Shown: positions 1 to 8,460 of the stretch, piece after piece
Layout of the letters: each line of letters starts with the position of its first letter
Position numbering within the stretch: position 1 is the stretch's first letter
Assembly (NCBI RefSeq): GCF_040786275.1
Contig: NZ_JBFMVT010000002.1
Span: forward strand, 4,576,090-4,640,089
Origin: Buttiauxella gaviniae
GTDB taxonomy: Bacteria; Pseudomonadota; Gammaproteobacteria; Enterobacterales; Enterobacteriaceae
DNA: 64,000 nucleotides
Reading direction: 5' to 3'
Made by a program: the position numbers and the translations under genes
Notes under the pieces: generated by a model
Databases searched by the model: none
The model's input: the letters and a program-made list of their open reading frames with translations, nothing else
Told to the model about the DNA's origin: nothing

Positions 1-40
1 CGCACCACAAAAACGCACTTAACGCCCACACTTTGTGCAA

Positions 41-1237
41 CTACCCCTTAGTGGGTAACTGCCAGATGTCGGCTACGGAAACCATGGCGCTTGCCACTTC
101 AACCATGCGCTTGTTCTGGTTCATTGCCATTTTGCGCAGCGTTTGCCAGGCCTGCTCTTCGCTGTAACCCTGATGGCGTATGAGCAACGCTTTGGCCTGA
201 TCGATAACTTTACGCTCCTCAAGCGAGGCCTGAAGCGAGGCTAACTGCTGGGCCATGGTTTCAAGTTGCTGGGCCTGCTGGCGCACCAGCGGGAGGAGAT
301 GGCGGTCGAGGTAGCGCTCGCTCCCTTTGCCCCCATGCCCCAAAACCCAACGAGTCATGTCGCTTTCATTGAGCGCGGTTTGCTGCAAAACCTGGCCTAA
401 CGCCTGTTGTGCCTGAGCCATCACCGCATCAATTAACGCCTCTTCCACCTCTTTTAGGGCATCAATGCGCGTGGTTAACAGTGCAAACCAACGCAACACC
501 CGCTGCGGTTCATCGCCATCGCGGGTCAGACGTGTGCAGGCAAGCCGCCTGAGCTGTTCCATTTCGCGGCTCGGTTCGCAGTGCGCCTGATAGCGCTGAC
601 GCAGCGGCTCATCAATCATGCCGCAAAACGCATCAAAGCAGTGCTGCTGGCTGTCGATTCTGTCGACCAGTTGCTGGCGCAGCGCTTCGCTGAACTCCCC
701 TTGGGTAAAGCCCTCGGCACCAATCGCCCGCTCCTGTCCGGCCAGCTCTTTACCCTGCATGAAGCAAAAAAGCGCCGTCAGCGCACGCGCAACGCCTGCG
801 TCTTCAACCACGTTGCTGGTTTCCGGGACAATGCTCAGCAGATGCCGCAGCCCGGTGTTGAATTGCTCCATTGCGTTCAGCGGTGTGATTTGCCGTTCGC
901 TAATTTCTGCCCGAAGAGCCGGTAAACGCTCCAGATAATGCAGCGCACAGGCAAGGCTTACCAGCAGCGCGCTGCCCGGCAGGTATTCAGGTTCGGCAAT
1001 CGCCTGCTGAAAAAGGGCGAGTTCATCATCCACTTGCTCAATACAAAGCCTGCGCTCAGCGGCAAACAGGCGGCCCGACGAACAGAGCCAAATGTTGGAA
1101 GCCCCGCGCTCGCGTTGTAGCATGTGCGCGAGCCTGGCTATTCGCCCGGTGAGCTGCCCGATTTGCAGAATATCCTGCAACTGCTCACGTCCACGGGTTC
1201 GAGCCGCAAGATAAAAGTCGCGTGCGGTGGCCTTCAT
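41..1237 (-). CDS. nasR: NasR-type nitrate/nitrite-responsive transcription antiterminator
   Basis: 398 aa. The N-terminal two thirds (about residues 30-270) look like a NIT nitrate/nitrite-sensing helical domain with the RERGAS motif near residue 43; the C-terminal 65 residues (EERKVIDQAKALLI onward) are an ANTAR RNA-binding domain. Length and domain order match Klebsiella NasR (about 393 aa), which binds nitrate or nitrite and lets polymerase read through a leader terminator upstream of the nitrate-assimilation operon nasF. The ATG is preceded by AGGAG at 8-nt spacing. In Klebsiella nasF follows nasR in the same direction, which here would lie left of the window. A possible second target is the terminator in the leader of the divergent DMSO-reductase-like operon (see findings). 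NIT domain and ANTAR are clear; the exact regulon is inferred. Confidence 0.88.
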   Translation of the reverse strand: MKATARDFYLAARTRGREQLQDILQIGQLTGRIARLAHMLQRERGASNIWLCSSGRLFAAERRLCIEQVDDELALFQQAIAEPEYLPGSALLVSLACALHYLERLPALRAEISERQITPLNAMEQFNTGLRHLLSIVPETSNVVEDAGVARALTALFCFMQGKELAGQERAIGAEGFTQGEFSEALRQQLVDRIDSQQHCFDAFCGMIDEPLRQRYQAHCEPSREMEQLRRLACTRLTRDGDEPQRVLRWFALLTTRIDALKEVEEALIDAVMAQAQQALGQVLQQTALNESDMTRWVLGHGGKGSERYLDRHLLPLVRQQAQQLETMAQQLASLQASLEERKVIDQAKALLIRHQGYSEEQAWQTLRKMAMNQNKRMVEVASAMVSVADIWQLPTKG

Positions 1238-1309
1238 AAAACGCTCCTGAACGGCAAGTAGACTGAGTAATAAGCAAAAGTCGTGCCTTCAGGCATAAAG
1301 GAGTTAAAA

Positions 1310-1663
1310 ATGCAGAAGATTGTCATTATCGCTAACGGGGCTGCCTATGGCAGCGAATCACTGTTTAACAGCCTGCGTCTTGGGATTGCGCTCTGTGAGC
1401 AAGAGCCACAGCCGGAAGTGAAGTTGTTTTTAATGTCTGATGCCGTGACTGCTGGTTTGCGCGGCCAGAAACCGGCTGAGGGGTATAACATCCAGCAGAT
1501 GCTTGAGATCCTGACGGCGCAAAATGTGCCGGTGAAATTGTGCAAAACCTGTACCGACGGACGCGGCATTACCGCGCTGCCGCTCGTAGACGGCGTAGAG
1601 ATTGGCACCCTGATGGAATTAGCCGCGTGGACGCTTAGCGCAGACAAGGTGTTAACCTTCTAA
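1310..1663 (+). CDS. ychN: YchN, DsrE/F-family small protein
   Basis: 117 aa, the same length as E. coli YchN. It is a DsrE/DsrF-like sulfur-relay fold that forms a hexamer in E. coli; its physiological role is not established. Two cysteines in the KLCKTCTDG segment (about residues 77-80) are candidates for a redox or sulfur-carrying site. I take the ATG at 1310, preceded by AAAGGAG at 1297-1303, rather than an in-frame GTG at 1283. In E. coli ychN also lies near chaC and the nar cluster, so this is conserved synteny interrupted by the reductase operon that follows. A strong terminator-like hairpin follows the gene at 1725-1755. Confidence 0.9.
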   Translation: MQKIVIIANGAAYGSESLFNSLRLGIALCEQEPQPEVKLFLMSDAVTAGLRGQKPAEGYNIQQMLEILTAQNVPVKLCKTCTDGRGITALPLVDGVEIGTLMELAAWTLSADKVLTF

Positions 1664-1724
1664 ATAACACCCAAGAGTTAAGGTTTTCTAATCAATTGGG
1701 ATGACCTGGCGCAATAATCTGTAT

Positions 1725-1755
1725 AGCCATGCTGTTAGCATGGCTTTCTTTTTTT
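1725..1755 (+). terminator. Intrinsic terminator between ychN and the reductase operon
   Basis: A 9-bp perfect stem (AGCCATGCT / AGCATGGCT, loop GTT) is followed by TTCTTTTTTT. It ends only 13 nt before the reductase ATG at 1769. It can end ychN transcripts, but its position means any reductase transcript that starts upstream must pass through it, so it can also act as an attenuator. Confidence 0.8.
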
Positions 1756-1768
1756 GCGAGCAAATGTC

Positions 1769-4147
1769 ATGACCGAACAATACAAGGATGAGTCGTCGGG
1801 GATCTCTCGTCGACATTTTGTCAAAGCCACCTCGGCCCTGGTTGCCACCCCACTTTTTTATCACGCAGCCGCGCGTGCCTGCACGCACCATACCGCGCCC
1901 ACGGAAGGCGTCTCCCCGAATAATGAACGCGTAGTGCCAACCTGTAGCACCTTCGACTGCGGGGGCAAATGCGATATTCGCGCGCACGTGGCAGATGGCG
2001 TAGTTACCCGCATCACCACCCGCCCGGACGATGAACTGGATCTGGATATGCCGATTATGCGTGCCTGCGTGCGTGGGCGTAGCTATCGCAAATTTGTTTA
2101 TCACCCGGACCGCCTGAAGTACCCGATGAAGCGCGTTGGCAAACGCGGCGAAGGCAAATTCGAGCGCATCAGTTGGGATGAAGCAACAACGCTTATCGCC
2201 GATAACCTCAAGCGCATCACAGCGAAATACGGCCCGGCATCGCGTTATGTGCATGTCGGCACCGCCGTCAGCGGCGGTACCTTTTCCGGGGATGCGATGG
2301 TGCGCCGCCTGCTGAATTTGACCGGCGGATACCTGCCCTATTATCACTCCGTGAGTATGGGCAACACCGCAGCGGCAACACCTTATACCTACGGCGTGGC
2401 GGCGAGCGGCAGCAGCCTGGATACGCTACTCGATACCAAACTGGTGATCCTCTGGGGCCATAACACCACCGAAACCATTTTCGGCCACAGCAACCACTAC
2501 TTCCAGCAAATGAAGAACAACGGCACGCGTTTTATCGTGGTTGACCCGCGTTATTCAGACACCGCCTCGTCCCTTGCGGATCAGTGGATCCCACTGCGCC
2601 CGTCAACGGATAACGCGCTGATGGACGCTATGATGTACGTCATCGTCAGCGAAAACCTGCACGATAAAGCGTTTATCGACCGCTACGCGATTGGCTTTGA
2701 TGAAGACACCATGCCGGAAGGCGTGCCCGCCAACGAATCTTTAGTGGCTTATCTGATGGGGGCGAAAGACGGCATTAAGAAGACGCCGGAATGGGCGGAG
2801 CCTATCACGCACGTCCCGGCGCAGACCATCCGCCAGCTTGCGCGCGATTATGCCAACACCAAGCCTGCGGCGCTGATCCAGGGCTGGGGCCCGCAGCGTC
2901 ATAACTGCGGCGAACGCACGGCAAGAGGCTCAACATTGCTGGCCACTATTACCGGTAATGTGGGGGTGAAAGGCGGCTGGGCGGCGGGTTATGGCGGCAT
3001 CGGCAACCGTAAATTCACCACCGGGCCGGATATGCCGGATAACCCTGTCCCCGCGAAAATCTCGGTGATGAACTGGGTTCAGGCCGCCGATGATGCCAGC
3101 AAAGTCACCCCGCAGGATGGGCTGACGGGGGCTGAGAAGCTCACCAGCAATATCCGCATCCTGTTCTCGCTGGCGGGGAACTATCTGGCGAACCAGAATC
3201 CGGACATTAATCACACCATCAAGGTGCTGGAAGACGAATCAAAAATTGAGTTTATCGTTGCAAGCGATCTGTACCTGACGCCGAGCGCCCGCTATGCCGA
3301 CCTGCTGCTGCCCGAGAGTAGTTTCATGGAACGCTGGAATATCGGGGAAACCTGGGGGACGGGTAACTACCTTCTTCTATCAGAGAAACTTATAGATTCA
3401 CCTTTTGAAGCTCGCTCAGATTATGAATGGCTGCGTGAAGTGGCGGCTAAATTAGGCGTTGAAAAAGCGTTCAGTCAGGGAAGAGACGAGAAAGCGTGGA
3501 TCGAACATATCTGGGAAGCCTCCCGCAAGGCTTTGCCAGACGAGAATCTGCCGTCGTTCGCCGACCTGCAAATTCAGCGCCGCCACCTGTTCAAAAGCAA
3601 ACCGTACGTGGCTTTTGAGGACAATATTCGCGATCCGCAAAATCATCCGTTCGCCACGCCATCGGGCAAAATTGAGATTTTCTCAAAGCGGCTTTACGAC
3701 ATGCAGCATCCGGAGATCCCTGCCCTGTCTCACTATGTGCCAGCCCACGAAGGCCCGGAAGATGTTCTCGCCACGAAATATCCTCTCCAGTTGATCACCT
3801 GGAAAGGGAAAAACCGCGCGAACTCAACGCAGTACGCCAACCCGTGGTTGCAGGAAGTGCAGACGCAGAAACTATGGATAAACCCGCTAGATGCCGAAAA
3901 ACGCGGCATAGCCCAGGGCGACAGCGTGCGTATTCATAACGATCGCGGCATCAGCATGGTTCCTGCGGAAGTGACGCAGCGCATTATGCCCGGCGTTGTT
4001 GCTATGCAGGCCGGAGCCTGGTGGCAACCGGATGCCAACGGCGTTGACCATGGCGGTTGCGCCAACGTCCTGAGCTCTTCCCGTATCACTGCGCTTGCGA
4101 AAGGGAATTCACATCAAACGATGCTGGTTGAGGTAGCGAAAGCATGA
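1769..4147 (+). CDS. DmsA/YnfE-family molybdopterin oxidoreductase, catalytic subunit (Tat-exported)
   Basis: 792 aa from the ATG at 1769 (a TTG at 1754 would add five residues but has no ribosome site and lies in the terminator T-run). A twin-arginine signal SRRHFVK sits at residues 13-19. Next comes the N-terminal Fe-S motif CSTFDCGGKC with a later Cys in MRACVRG, typical of DMSO-reductase-family enzymes with bis-MGD. Alignment from memory to E. coli DmsA (GDYSSAQI) places a Ser at about residue 196 (HSVSMGN) as the Mo ligand. It should reduce an S- or N-oxide or a related acceptor at the outer face of the inner membrane; the true substrate is unknown. The gene overlaps the Fe-S subunit gene by ATGA. 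No TorD/DmsD-type chaperone gene is in the window. Confidence 0.85.
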   Translation: MTEQYKDESSGISRRHFVKATSALVATPLFYHAAARACTHHTAPTEGVSPNNERVVPTCSTFDCGGKCDIRAHVADGVVTRITTRPDDELDLDMPIMRACVRGRSYRKFVYHPDRLKYPMKRVGKRGEGKFERISWDEATTLIADNLKRITAKYGPASRYVHVGTAVSGGTFSGDAMVRRLLNLTGGYLPYYHSVSMGNTAAATPYTYGVAASGSSLDTLLDTKLVILWGHNTTETIFGHSNHYFQQMKNNGTRFIVVDPRYSDTASSLADQWIPLRPSTDNALMDAMMYVIVSENLHDKAFIDRYAIGFDEDTMPEGVPANESLVAYLMGAKDGIKKTPEWAEPITHVPAQTIRQLARDYANTKPAALIQGWGPQRHNCGERTARGSTLLATITGNVGVKGGWAAGYGGIGNRKFTTGPDMPDNPVPAKISVMNWVQAADDASKVTPQDGLTGAEKLTSNIRILFSLAGNYLANQNPDINHTIKVLEDESKIEFIVASDLYLTPSARYADLLLPESSFMERWNIGETWGTGNYLLLSEKLIDSPFEARSDYEWLREVAAKLGVEKAFSQGRDEKAWIEHIWEASRKALPDENLPSFADLQIQRRHLFKSKPYVAFEDNIRDPQNHPFATPSGKIEIFSKRLYDMQHPEIPALSHYVPAHEGPEDVLATKYPLQLITWKGKNRANSTQYANPWLQEVQTQKLWINPLDAEKRGIAQGDSVRIHNDRGISMVPAEVTQRIMPGVVAMQAGAWWQPDANGVDHGGCANVLSSSRITALAKGNSHQTMLVEVAKA

Positions 4148-4764
4148 GCAAATTTATCGAACTCCCGCCGGTTAGCGACAAGCAACTCGGCTTTTTCATT
4201 GACTCCTCACGCTGCTCCGGCTGCAAAGCCTGCCAGGTCGCCTGTAAGGACAAAAACAATCTTGAAGTCGGGCGTCGTTTCCGCCGCGTTTATGAGGTGA
4301 AAGGCGGTGGTTTTACTCCGACCGGGCAAGGGGGCATGGTTAACAACGTTTATGCCTATACGCTCTCCATTTCGTGCAATCACTGTAGCGATCCGATTTG
4401 TACTAAAAACTGCCCGACGACCGCGATGCACAAACGGCCTGGGGATGGGATCGTGCGGGTGGATACCGATAAATGCGTCGGCTGCGGTTACTGCGCCTGG
4501 TCGTGCCCTTACGGCGCACCGCAGATGAATAAAACCACCGGGCAAATGTCGAAATGCGATTTTTGCGTCGACCTGCAGGCAAAAGGCGAACAGCCTATGT
4601 GCGTAGCCACCTGCCCGCTTGGGGCCATAAAATTTGGGCCGATTGACCAACTGCGCGCAGAACACGGCAGCGTATGCGATGTGGAAGGGCTGCCGGACTC
4701 GTCTATCACCAAACCGAATCTTGTCATTAAACCGCACCAGGGTGCAGAAAAAGGGAATAACTGA
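4144..4764 (+). CDS. DmsB-like four-cluster iron-sulfur subunit
   Basis: 206 aa. Four cysteine groups are visible: CSGCKACQVAC near residue 24, CNHCSDPICTKNC near 79, CVGCGYCAWSC near 112 and CDFC...CVATCP near 138-157, matching the four [4Fe-4S] clusters of DmsB/YnfG. It passes electrons from the membrane anchor to the Mo subunit. It has no signal peptide, consistent with export by hitch-hiking on the Tat signal of the catalytic subunit. It overlaps the upstream gene by 4 nt and is followed 2 nt later by the anchor gene, so the set is a translationally coupled operon. Confidence 0.9.
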   Translation: MSKFIELPPVSDKQLGFFIDSSRCSGCKACQVACKDKNNLEVGRRFRRVYEVKGGGFTPTGQGGMVNNVYAYTLSISCNHCSDPICTKNCPTTAMHKRPGDGIVRVDTDKCVGCGYCAWSCPYGAPQMNKTTGQMSKCDFCVDLQAKGEQPMCVATCPLGAIKFGPIDQLRAEHGSVCDVEGLPDSSITKPNLVIKPHQGAEKGNN

Positions 4765-4766
4765 TC

Positions 4767-5612
4767 ATGGAAGAATGGCCACTCATTATTTTTACGCTAC
4801 TCGTCCAGGGGTCGGTAGGGCTGACGCTTGCCACATCGTTATTCCTGCTGGCGGGCGGTAAAGCGCTTGCGGGTGCTGAACAGCGGCGCTTCGTACTTCC
4901 GCCTTTGCTGATGGCCGTGATAGCCGCAGCTTGCGGGCTTATCGCTTCTACTCTGCATCTCGGCTACCCACTCAATGCATTTCATGCGCTACGTCATGTA
5001 GAAAGCTCCTGGCTGAGCCGTGAGATTATTTTCGCCAGCTTGTACCTGGCGGCCATTGGATTCACCACGCTGCTGGTGCTGTTCTTCAGAAAGGTGTCGA
5101 AGACGTTACTGTTGGCGAGCGCCGTTCTGGGGTTGGTGGATATTTATTGCATGGGGGCAATTTATGTCCATTCATCGGTCATCACCTGGACACATATCAA
5201 TACCTGGATGATGTTCTATGGCGCAACGCTTAGCCTCGGCGCTACGGCAGGATTAGGATTTTTTGCCGCCCGCCGGGGAATCAACGACGCCATCACGCAA
5301 AAGGTCGCCCTCTGCGCGGCCGCCGTGCTTATTGCTTCCGCGCTGTCGCGGGTGCTTGAGCAAATGGCGTATTTCAGCTATCTGGCTAAGGCGGAGTTGA
5401 GTGAAGTGGTGACGTTCCCGCACCAGCCGCTGGAAGCCTTCGAGCAGCTTCACAGTGGGTATCTGGCAGCGTGGGTGGTGTTGATTGCCGGCGTGGTGAT
5501 ACAAAGCCTGCCCGTGCGTTCAAGAGGAAACAAAACGTTTCTGGTGCTGGGTGCCTTAATGGTGATCGCCGCTGAAATTCTTCTGCGCGTCGTTTTCTTT
5601 AGCCTGAACTAA
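4767..5612 (+). CDS. DmsC-like membrane anchor subunit
   Basis: 281 aa, hydrophobic with about eight membrane-spanning segments, close in length to DmsC (287 aa). It begins MEEWPLIIFT, similar in character to the DmsC start. The role is to anchor the reductase and oxidise menaquinol; His-32-like residues such as the HLGYP segment near residue 53 are in the region where DmsC interacts with quinol. AAGGGA lies upstream of the ATG. Its stop overlaps the next ATG (TAATG), so the polyferredoxin is co-translated. Confidence 0.85.
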   Translation: MEEWPLIIFTLLVQGSVGLTLATSLFLLAGGKALAGAEQRRFVLPPLLMAVIAAACGLIASTLHLGYPLNAFHALRHVESSWLSREIIFASLYLAAIGFTTLLVLFFRKVSKTLLLASAVLGLVDIYCMGAIYVHSSVITWTHINTWMMFYGATLSLGATAGLGFFAARRGINDAITQKVALCAAAVLIASALSRVLEQMAYFSYLAKAELSEVVTFPHQPLEAFEQLHSGYLAAWVVLIAGVVIQSLPVRSRGNKTFLVLGALMVIAAEILLRVVFFSLN

Positions 5613-6457
5613 TGACGTTTTCCGCTTTAGATGCCCGCCCTGTAATTGGACGGGCCTGTTTACACCGACAGCTTCGCAGCAGCCGCTGCGAGGCTTGCCT
5701 GAATGCCTGTCCGCTCGGGGCGATAACCCTCGAAGAGGATCGTATCCAGCTTGATGCGGATAGCTGTACTTCTTGCGGAAATTGCCTGTTTGTCTGCCCC
5801 ACCGCCGCCATTGAAAATTTGCCTGCGCCAACGCGCAGCATTTCTGGATCCACACTCGTGGGGCCATTAAGCGTGGTGCCGCCTACGGTGGAAGAACTTC
5901 TTGCCTGGCACAGTGAACAGGGCATTCGCTCGGTGGAAACTGACCCGCTCACCTCCCCAGGCTGGCTGATGGCGATAGCCGCGCTTAATCTGCGCTTAAA
6001 ACAGCTCGGGGAACCCCTCTGGTTTATCGTTCCGCCTGAAGAAAAAGCGATTAATTCCGGACGCCGCCGCTGGCTTCAGATCCGCAAAAAAGAGGTATTA
6101 ACCGCCGGGATCTCAGCCCCTTCAGCGTTTAACAAAAGCAGCTTTACTCTTACGTTAGATAAAAACCGTTGTTATCTCTGCGGGGCGTGTTCCCGTATTT
6201 GCCCGAAAAAAGCGCTTGAGATAAGCGACGAGAACTTCACCGTAAATCATGCAAACTGTAGCGGCTGCCAGGCTTGCATAGATGTATGTTTACCGCAGGC
6301 GTTGCAACGGGTAGAAAACATGGCATCCGAAGTGACACAGCATGCTTTAACATTGGCGCAGTGCAAAACTTGCCACCACACGTTTCGGGCCTGGTCCAAC
6401 AACGTTCCTGAGTGCCCAGTTTGTCAAAGGCATGGTTTTGGGATGCGTGAGGCGTAG
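5612..6457 (+). CDS. Polyferredoxin-like 4Fe-4S protein, fourth gene of the reductase operon
   Basis: 281 aa. Two pairs of ferredoxin motifs are visible: CEACLNACP and CTSCGNCLFVCP in the first 65 residues, and CYLCGACSRICP with CSGCQACIDVC around residues 187-228, so up to four [4Fe-4S] clusters. A C-terminal CKTC...CPVC pair near residues 255-272 could hold a zinc or rubredoxin-like site. A non-ferredoxin spacer of about 120 residues separates the two halves. There is no signal peptide or Tat motif, so it should be cytoplasmic, like NapF, which helps load or mature NapA. A maturation or electron-delivery role for the reductase is an inference from position. Confidence 0.75.
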   Translation: MTFSALDARPVIGRACLHRQLRSSRCEACLNACPLGAITLEEDRIQLDADSCTSCGNCLFVCPTAAIENLPAPTRSISGSTLVGPLSVVPPTVEELLAWHSEQGIRSVETDPLTSPGWLMAIAALNLRLKQLGEPLWFIVPPEEKAINSGRRRWLQIRKKEVLTAGISAPSAFNKSSFTLTLDKNRCYLCGACSRICPKKALEISDENFTVNHANCSGCQACIDVCLPQALQRVENMASEVTQHALTLAQCKTCHHTFRAWSNNVPECPVCQRHGFGMREA

Positions 6458-6732
6458 CTAATGTTCTGTATCAAATTCTACCTGCCCGAGAGATATACCG
6501 AGTTTAATGATGACCTGGCACCAATCCCCCGCACAATCCTTCGCCAGCTGAATGGTTTCAGGTGCATCCGCACATAAGTTGAATCGTTATGGCATTTTTT
6601 GATCAACGTCAGCATCTGGACCGCCGGGCTCTGGTGTTATGCATGAAGTGTGATTTGTGAACAACGTCACTGATTGCAAGGGTAAATCGGCAGTTTGGGT
6701 GTCTAACTTTGATGTGATAGCGGAGTAAAAAA
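6458..6732. other. Intergenic stretch with a start-less open frame
   Basis: No gene is called here. On the minus strand a frame of about 40 codons (roughly 6586 down to 6460) is open, ends in TAG, and includes the peptide ETIQLAKDCAGDWCQ, but has no start codon or ribosome site. It might be the decayed 3' end of a lost gene. The DUF1883-like gene's GGAG ribosome site lies at the right edge. Confidence 0.35.
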
Positions 6733-6978
6733 ATGGCAGTAGTGAAAGCGAGTTTGCATCTTTTTGGTGGTGATACGGTAGTGGTTCACTGTTCAAATAA
6801 AAGCCACATTCATTTGATGAGCGAATCTAACGCTAACGGAAAGCCTCAGGCCGATATTCTGAGCGTGGAAGATAAACAGTCGGCTTATTTGACCGTGCCG
6901 TACAGCGGAACGTGGAAAGTGCTGATTGATAGCCACAGCAAATCGCTTGAACACTCGATAAGCTACGTTGCGGCGTAA
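6733..6978 (+). CDS. DUF1883-like small protein
   Basis: 81 aa. The pattern GDTVVVHCS near the N-terminus, HLM around residue 28 and TVPYSGTWKVLID near residue 57 resembles the DUF1883 family, small beta-rich proteins that sometimes occur beside TIR or nuclease domains. No function is established. GGAG lies 7-11 nt before the ATG. The gene stands alone, convergent with chaC, with a strong hairpin in between. The family call is from memory of the motif and should be treated as likely, not certain. Confidence 0.6.
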   Translation: MAVVKASLHLFGGDTVVVHCSNKSHIHLMSESNANGKPQADILSVEDKQSAYLTVPYSGTWKVLIDSHSKSLEHSISYVAA

Positions 6979-6984
6979 CGAGTT

Positions 6985-7015
6985 CATCCGGCTCTTGCAT
7001 TTAAAGAGCCGGATG
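6985..7015. terminator. Hairpin between converging DUF1883-like gene and chaC
   Basis: A 12-bp perfect stem (CATCCGGCTCTT paired with AAGAGCCGGATG) separates two converging genes. There is no long T-run on either side, so termination efficiency is uncertain. Confidence 0.55.
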
Positions 7016-7033
7016 AGCGTTATGCAAATGCAA

Positions 7034-7729
7034 TTACGCAAACCCCGGCTGTAAATCACCGTCATTGTCGTCAGGCTGTAACCAGTTTCGAACCTGGTTC
7101 ACCAGCTCATCCAGGCAATCATCGTGCATTCCGCGCTTTTGTAACTCCTGTTCGAGAGAGAACAGATACTGCGCGTTGGTGCCCAACGGGCCACTGGCAG
7201 CGGCTATCAGCGGAGCAATAACATCCGCACGCGTGTCGGCTTCATAGAGCGGATGGCGCGGGTCCATGATAAACACCAGGGCATTGACCGTGCGGCCATC
7301 ATCCAAATCCAGTTTGCACCAGGTCGGTAAATAACAGCCGGTGATCATTTCACGCTTCCACACCAGCGTCAGTTCGTCAGCGAGAATAGCCTCAGGCAAA
7401 CGATAGGCCAGGCCAGTGGTGCGCCCGCCCTCTTTAAGCGCCAACATGCGCCCCGGTTGGCAAGCCGTGCCGCGCCCTGCCGTCAAACGCAGGCAAAAAG
7501 CACGGTGCCAGCCAACAAGCGTCCCCGCCGCAGACTCTTCATATTCGAAAGCCGGGTTCCACATCAGGGAGCCATAGCCGAAAATCCATACCGGACTGCT
7601 ATCTGGACGACAGGCAAGCGTTGCGGCCAATGAAGCCGAGCGCTGCTCAGGGGTCCATAACAGCGATTCCTCAATGGAACCAAAAGCTGTCTTACAATCC
7701 GCTTTCATTAAGAAATCACGCGTTAACAC
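7034..7729 (-). CDS. chaC: ChaC, glutathione-specific gamma-glutamylcyclotransferase
   Basis: 231 aa from a GTG at 7729, which has GGAGGTG just upstream and gives MLTRDFLMKADCK, matching the E. coli ChaC N-terminus; an ATG at 7750 would add seven unmatched residues. The family signature YGSLMWNP sits near residues 52-59, and the segment GWHRAFCLRLTAGRGT is almost identical to E. coli. Members of this family cleave cytosolic glutathione to 5-oxoproline and Cys-Gly. The link to cation transport is historical and comes from synteny with chaA and chaB. It is oriented with chaB, 222 nt downstream of it. Confidence 0.95.
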   Translation of the reverse strand: MLTRDFLMKADCKTAFGSIEESLLWTPEQRSASLAATLACRPDSSPVWIFGYGSLMWNPAFEYEESAAGTLVGWHRAFCLRLTAGRGTACQPGRMLALKEGGRTTGLAYRLPEAILADELTLVWKREMITGCYLPTWCKLDLDDGRTVNALVFIMDPRHPLYEADTRADVIAPLIAAASGPLGTNAQYLFSLEQELQKRGMHDDCLDELVNQVRNWLQPDDNDGDLQPGFA

Positions 7730-7951
7730 TATACACCTCCGCCACTGCATACTTCCTTGTGACTACTCAGATGTGCCTTCCGGGCTTTTTTTACTGTTCA
7801 TTAATAGACCAGCACATACGTGACCATATGCAATTAGCGGGACGCTGGCAAGTATGAGGAGGATCACAAATCCATAAAAATATCATATTCACTTGCCATA
7901 ATGAGGTTTGTTGCGGCGTTTAAAGATGAATATCAATGCATTGTGTAGGGT

Positions 7952-8182
7952 TTATTTTTTCTTGTGCCATTTGTCATCCTCCCCTTTTTGATAACCGTGT
8001 TTCACCGCCGCCCACGCCACTTTATGGGCCGTTTCTTCACGGCTGGCATCATCACGACGGTCTTCTTTATCTTTGTACTCATCCCAGGCGCTGTTAAACG
8101 CCTCTTTGTAAATATCCTGGGCATGGGCAGGAAGAACGTTTTGGACATTTTCTGGAAGGTCGCTTCGGCTTTTATAAGGCAT
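7952..8182 (-). CDS. chaB: ChaB, putative cation transport regulator
   Basis: 76 aa, the same length as E. coli ChaB, beginning MPYKSRSDLPENVQNVLP, and rich in Lys and Asp. AAGGAG precedes the ATG. It is a small cytoplasmic protein once proposed to regulate the ChaA antiporter; its biochemical role is unproven. It is divergent from chaA, with a 278-bp gap between them. Confidence 0.93.
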   Translation of the reverse strand: MPYKSRSDLPENVQNVLPAHAQDIYKEAFNSAWDEYKDKEDRRDDASREETAHKVAWAAVKHGYQKGEDDKWHKKK

Positions 8183-8460
8183 AAGGCTCTCCTTATGGGC
8201 TAAAACCTAAGTGTGAAACAGCATGCCCAATCCTGCCAGGTAAATTCGTTATTGAATTTTATTTGAATGTATCTTTATGTTTTATTTAACTTAATACCTT
8301 TAAACTTATCTTTTCATCCATCAGGAGTATTATTTTTATATAAGCAGTAAAACTGAGTAAATTTTTCCAGAAAACGCTGATTCTTTGCTATTTTAGCGGA
8401 GTTTTCATGGCCGACTATAATCAATAAATGGCTTAACACCTGTACAGATGGAGAAGTATT
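8183..8460. other. Divergent chaB-chaA promoter region
   Basis: AT-rich gap of 278 bp that must hold the promoters for chaB (minus) and chaA (plus). The GGAGAAG ribosome site of chaA lies near 8449-8455. I see no operator I can name. Confidence 0.5.

Noticed and set aside
1..40. NtrC site or sigma-54 promoter for nasF at the left edge
   Set aside because: GCACCA resembles one NtrC half-site, but only 40 bases are visible and no second half or -24/-12 element can be confirmed.
1688..2347. Minus-strand frame of 219 codons
   Set aside because: It is antisense to the DmsA-like gene, has no family features or ribosome site, and its composition follows the coding frame on the other strand.
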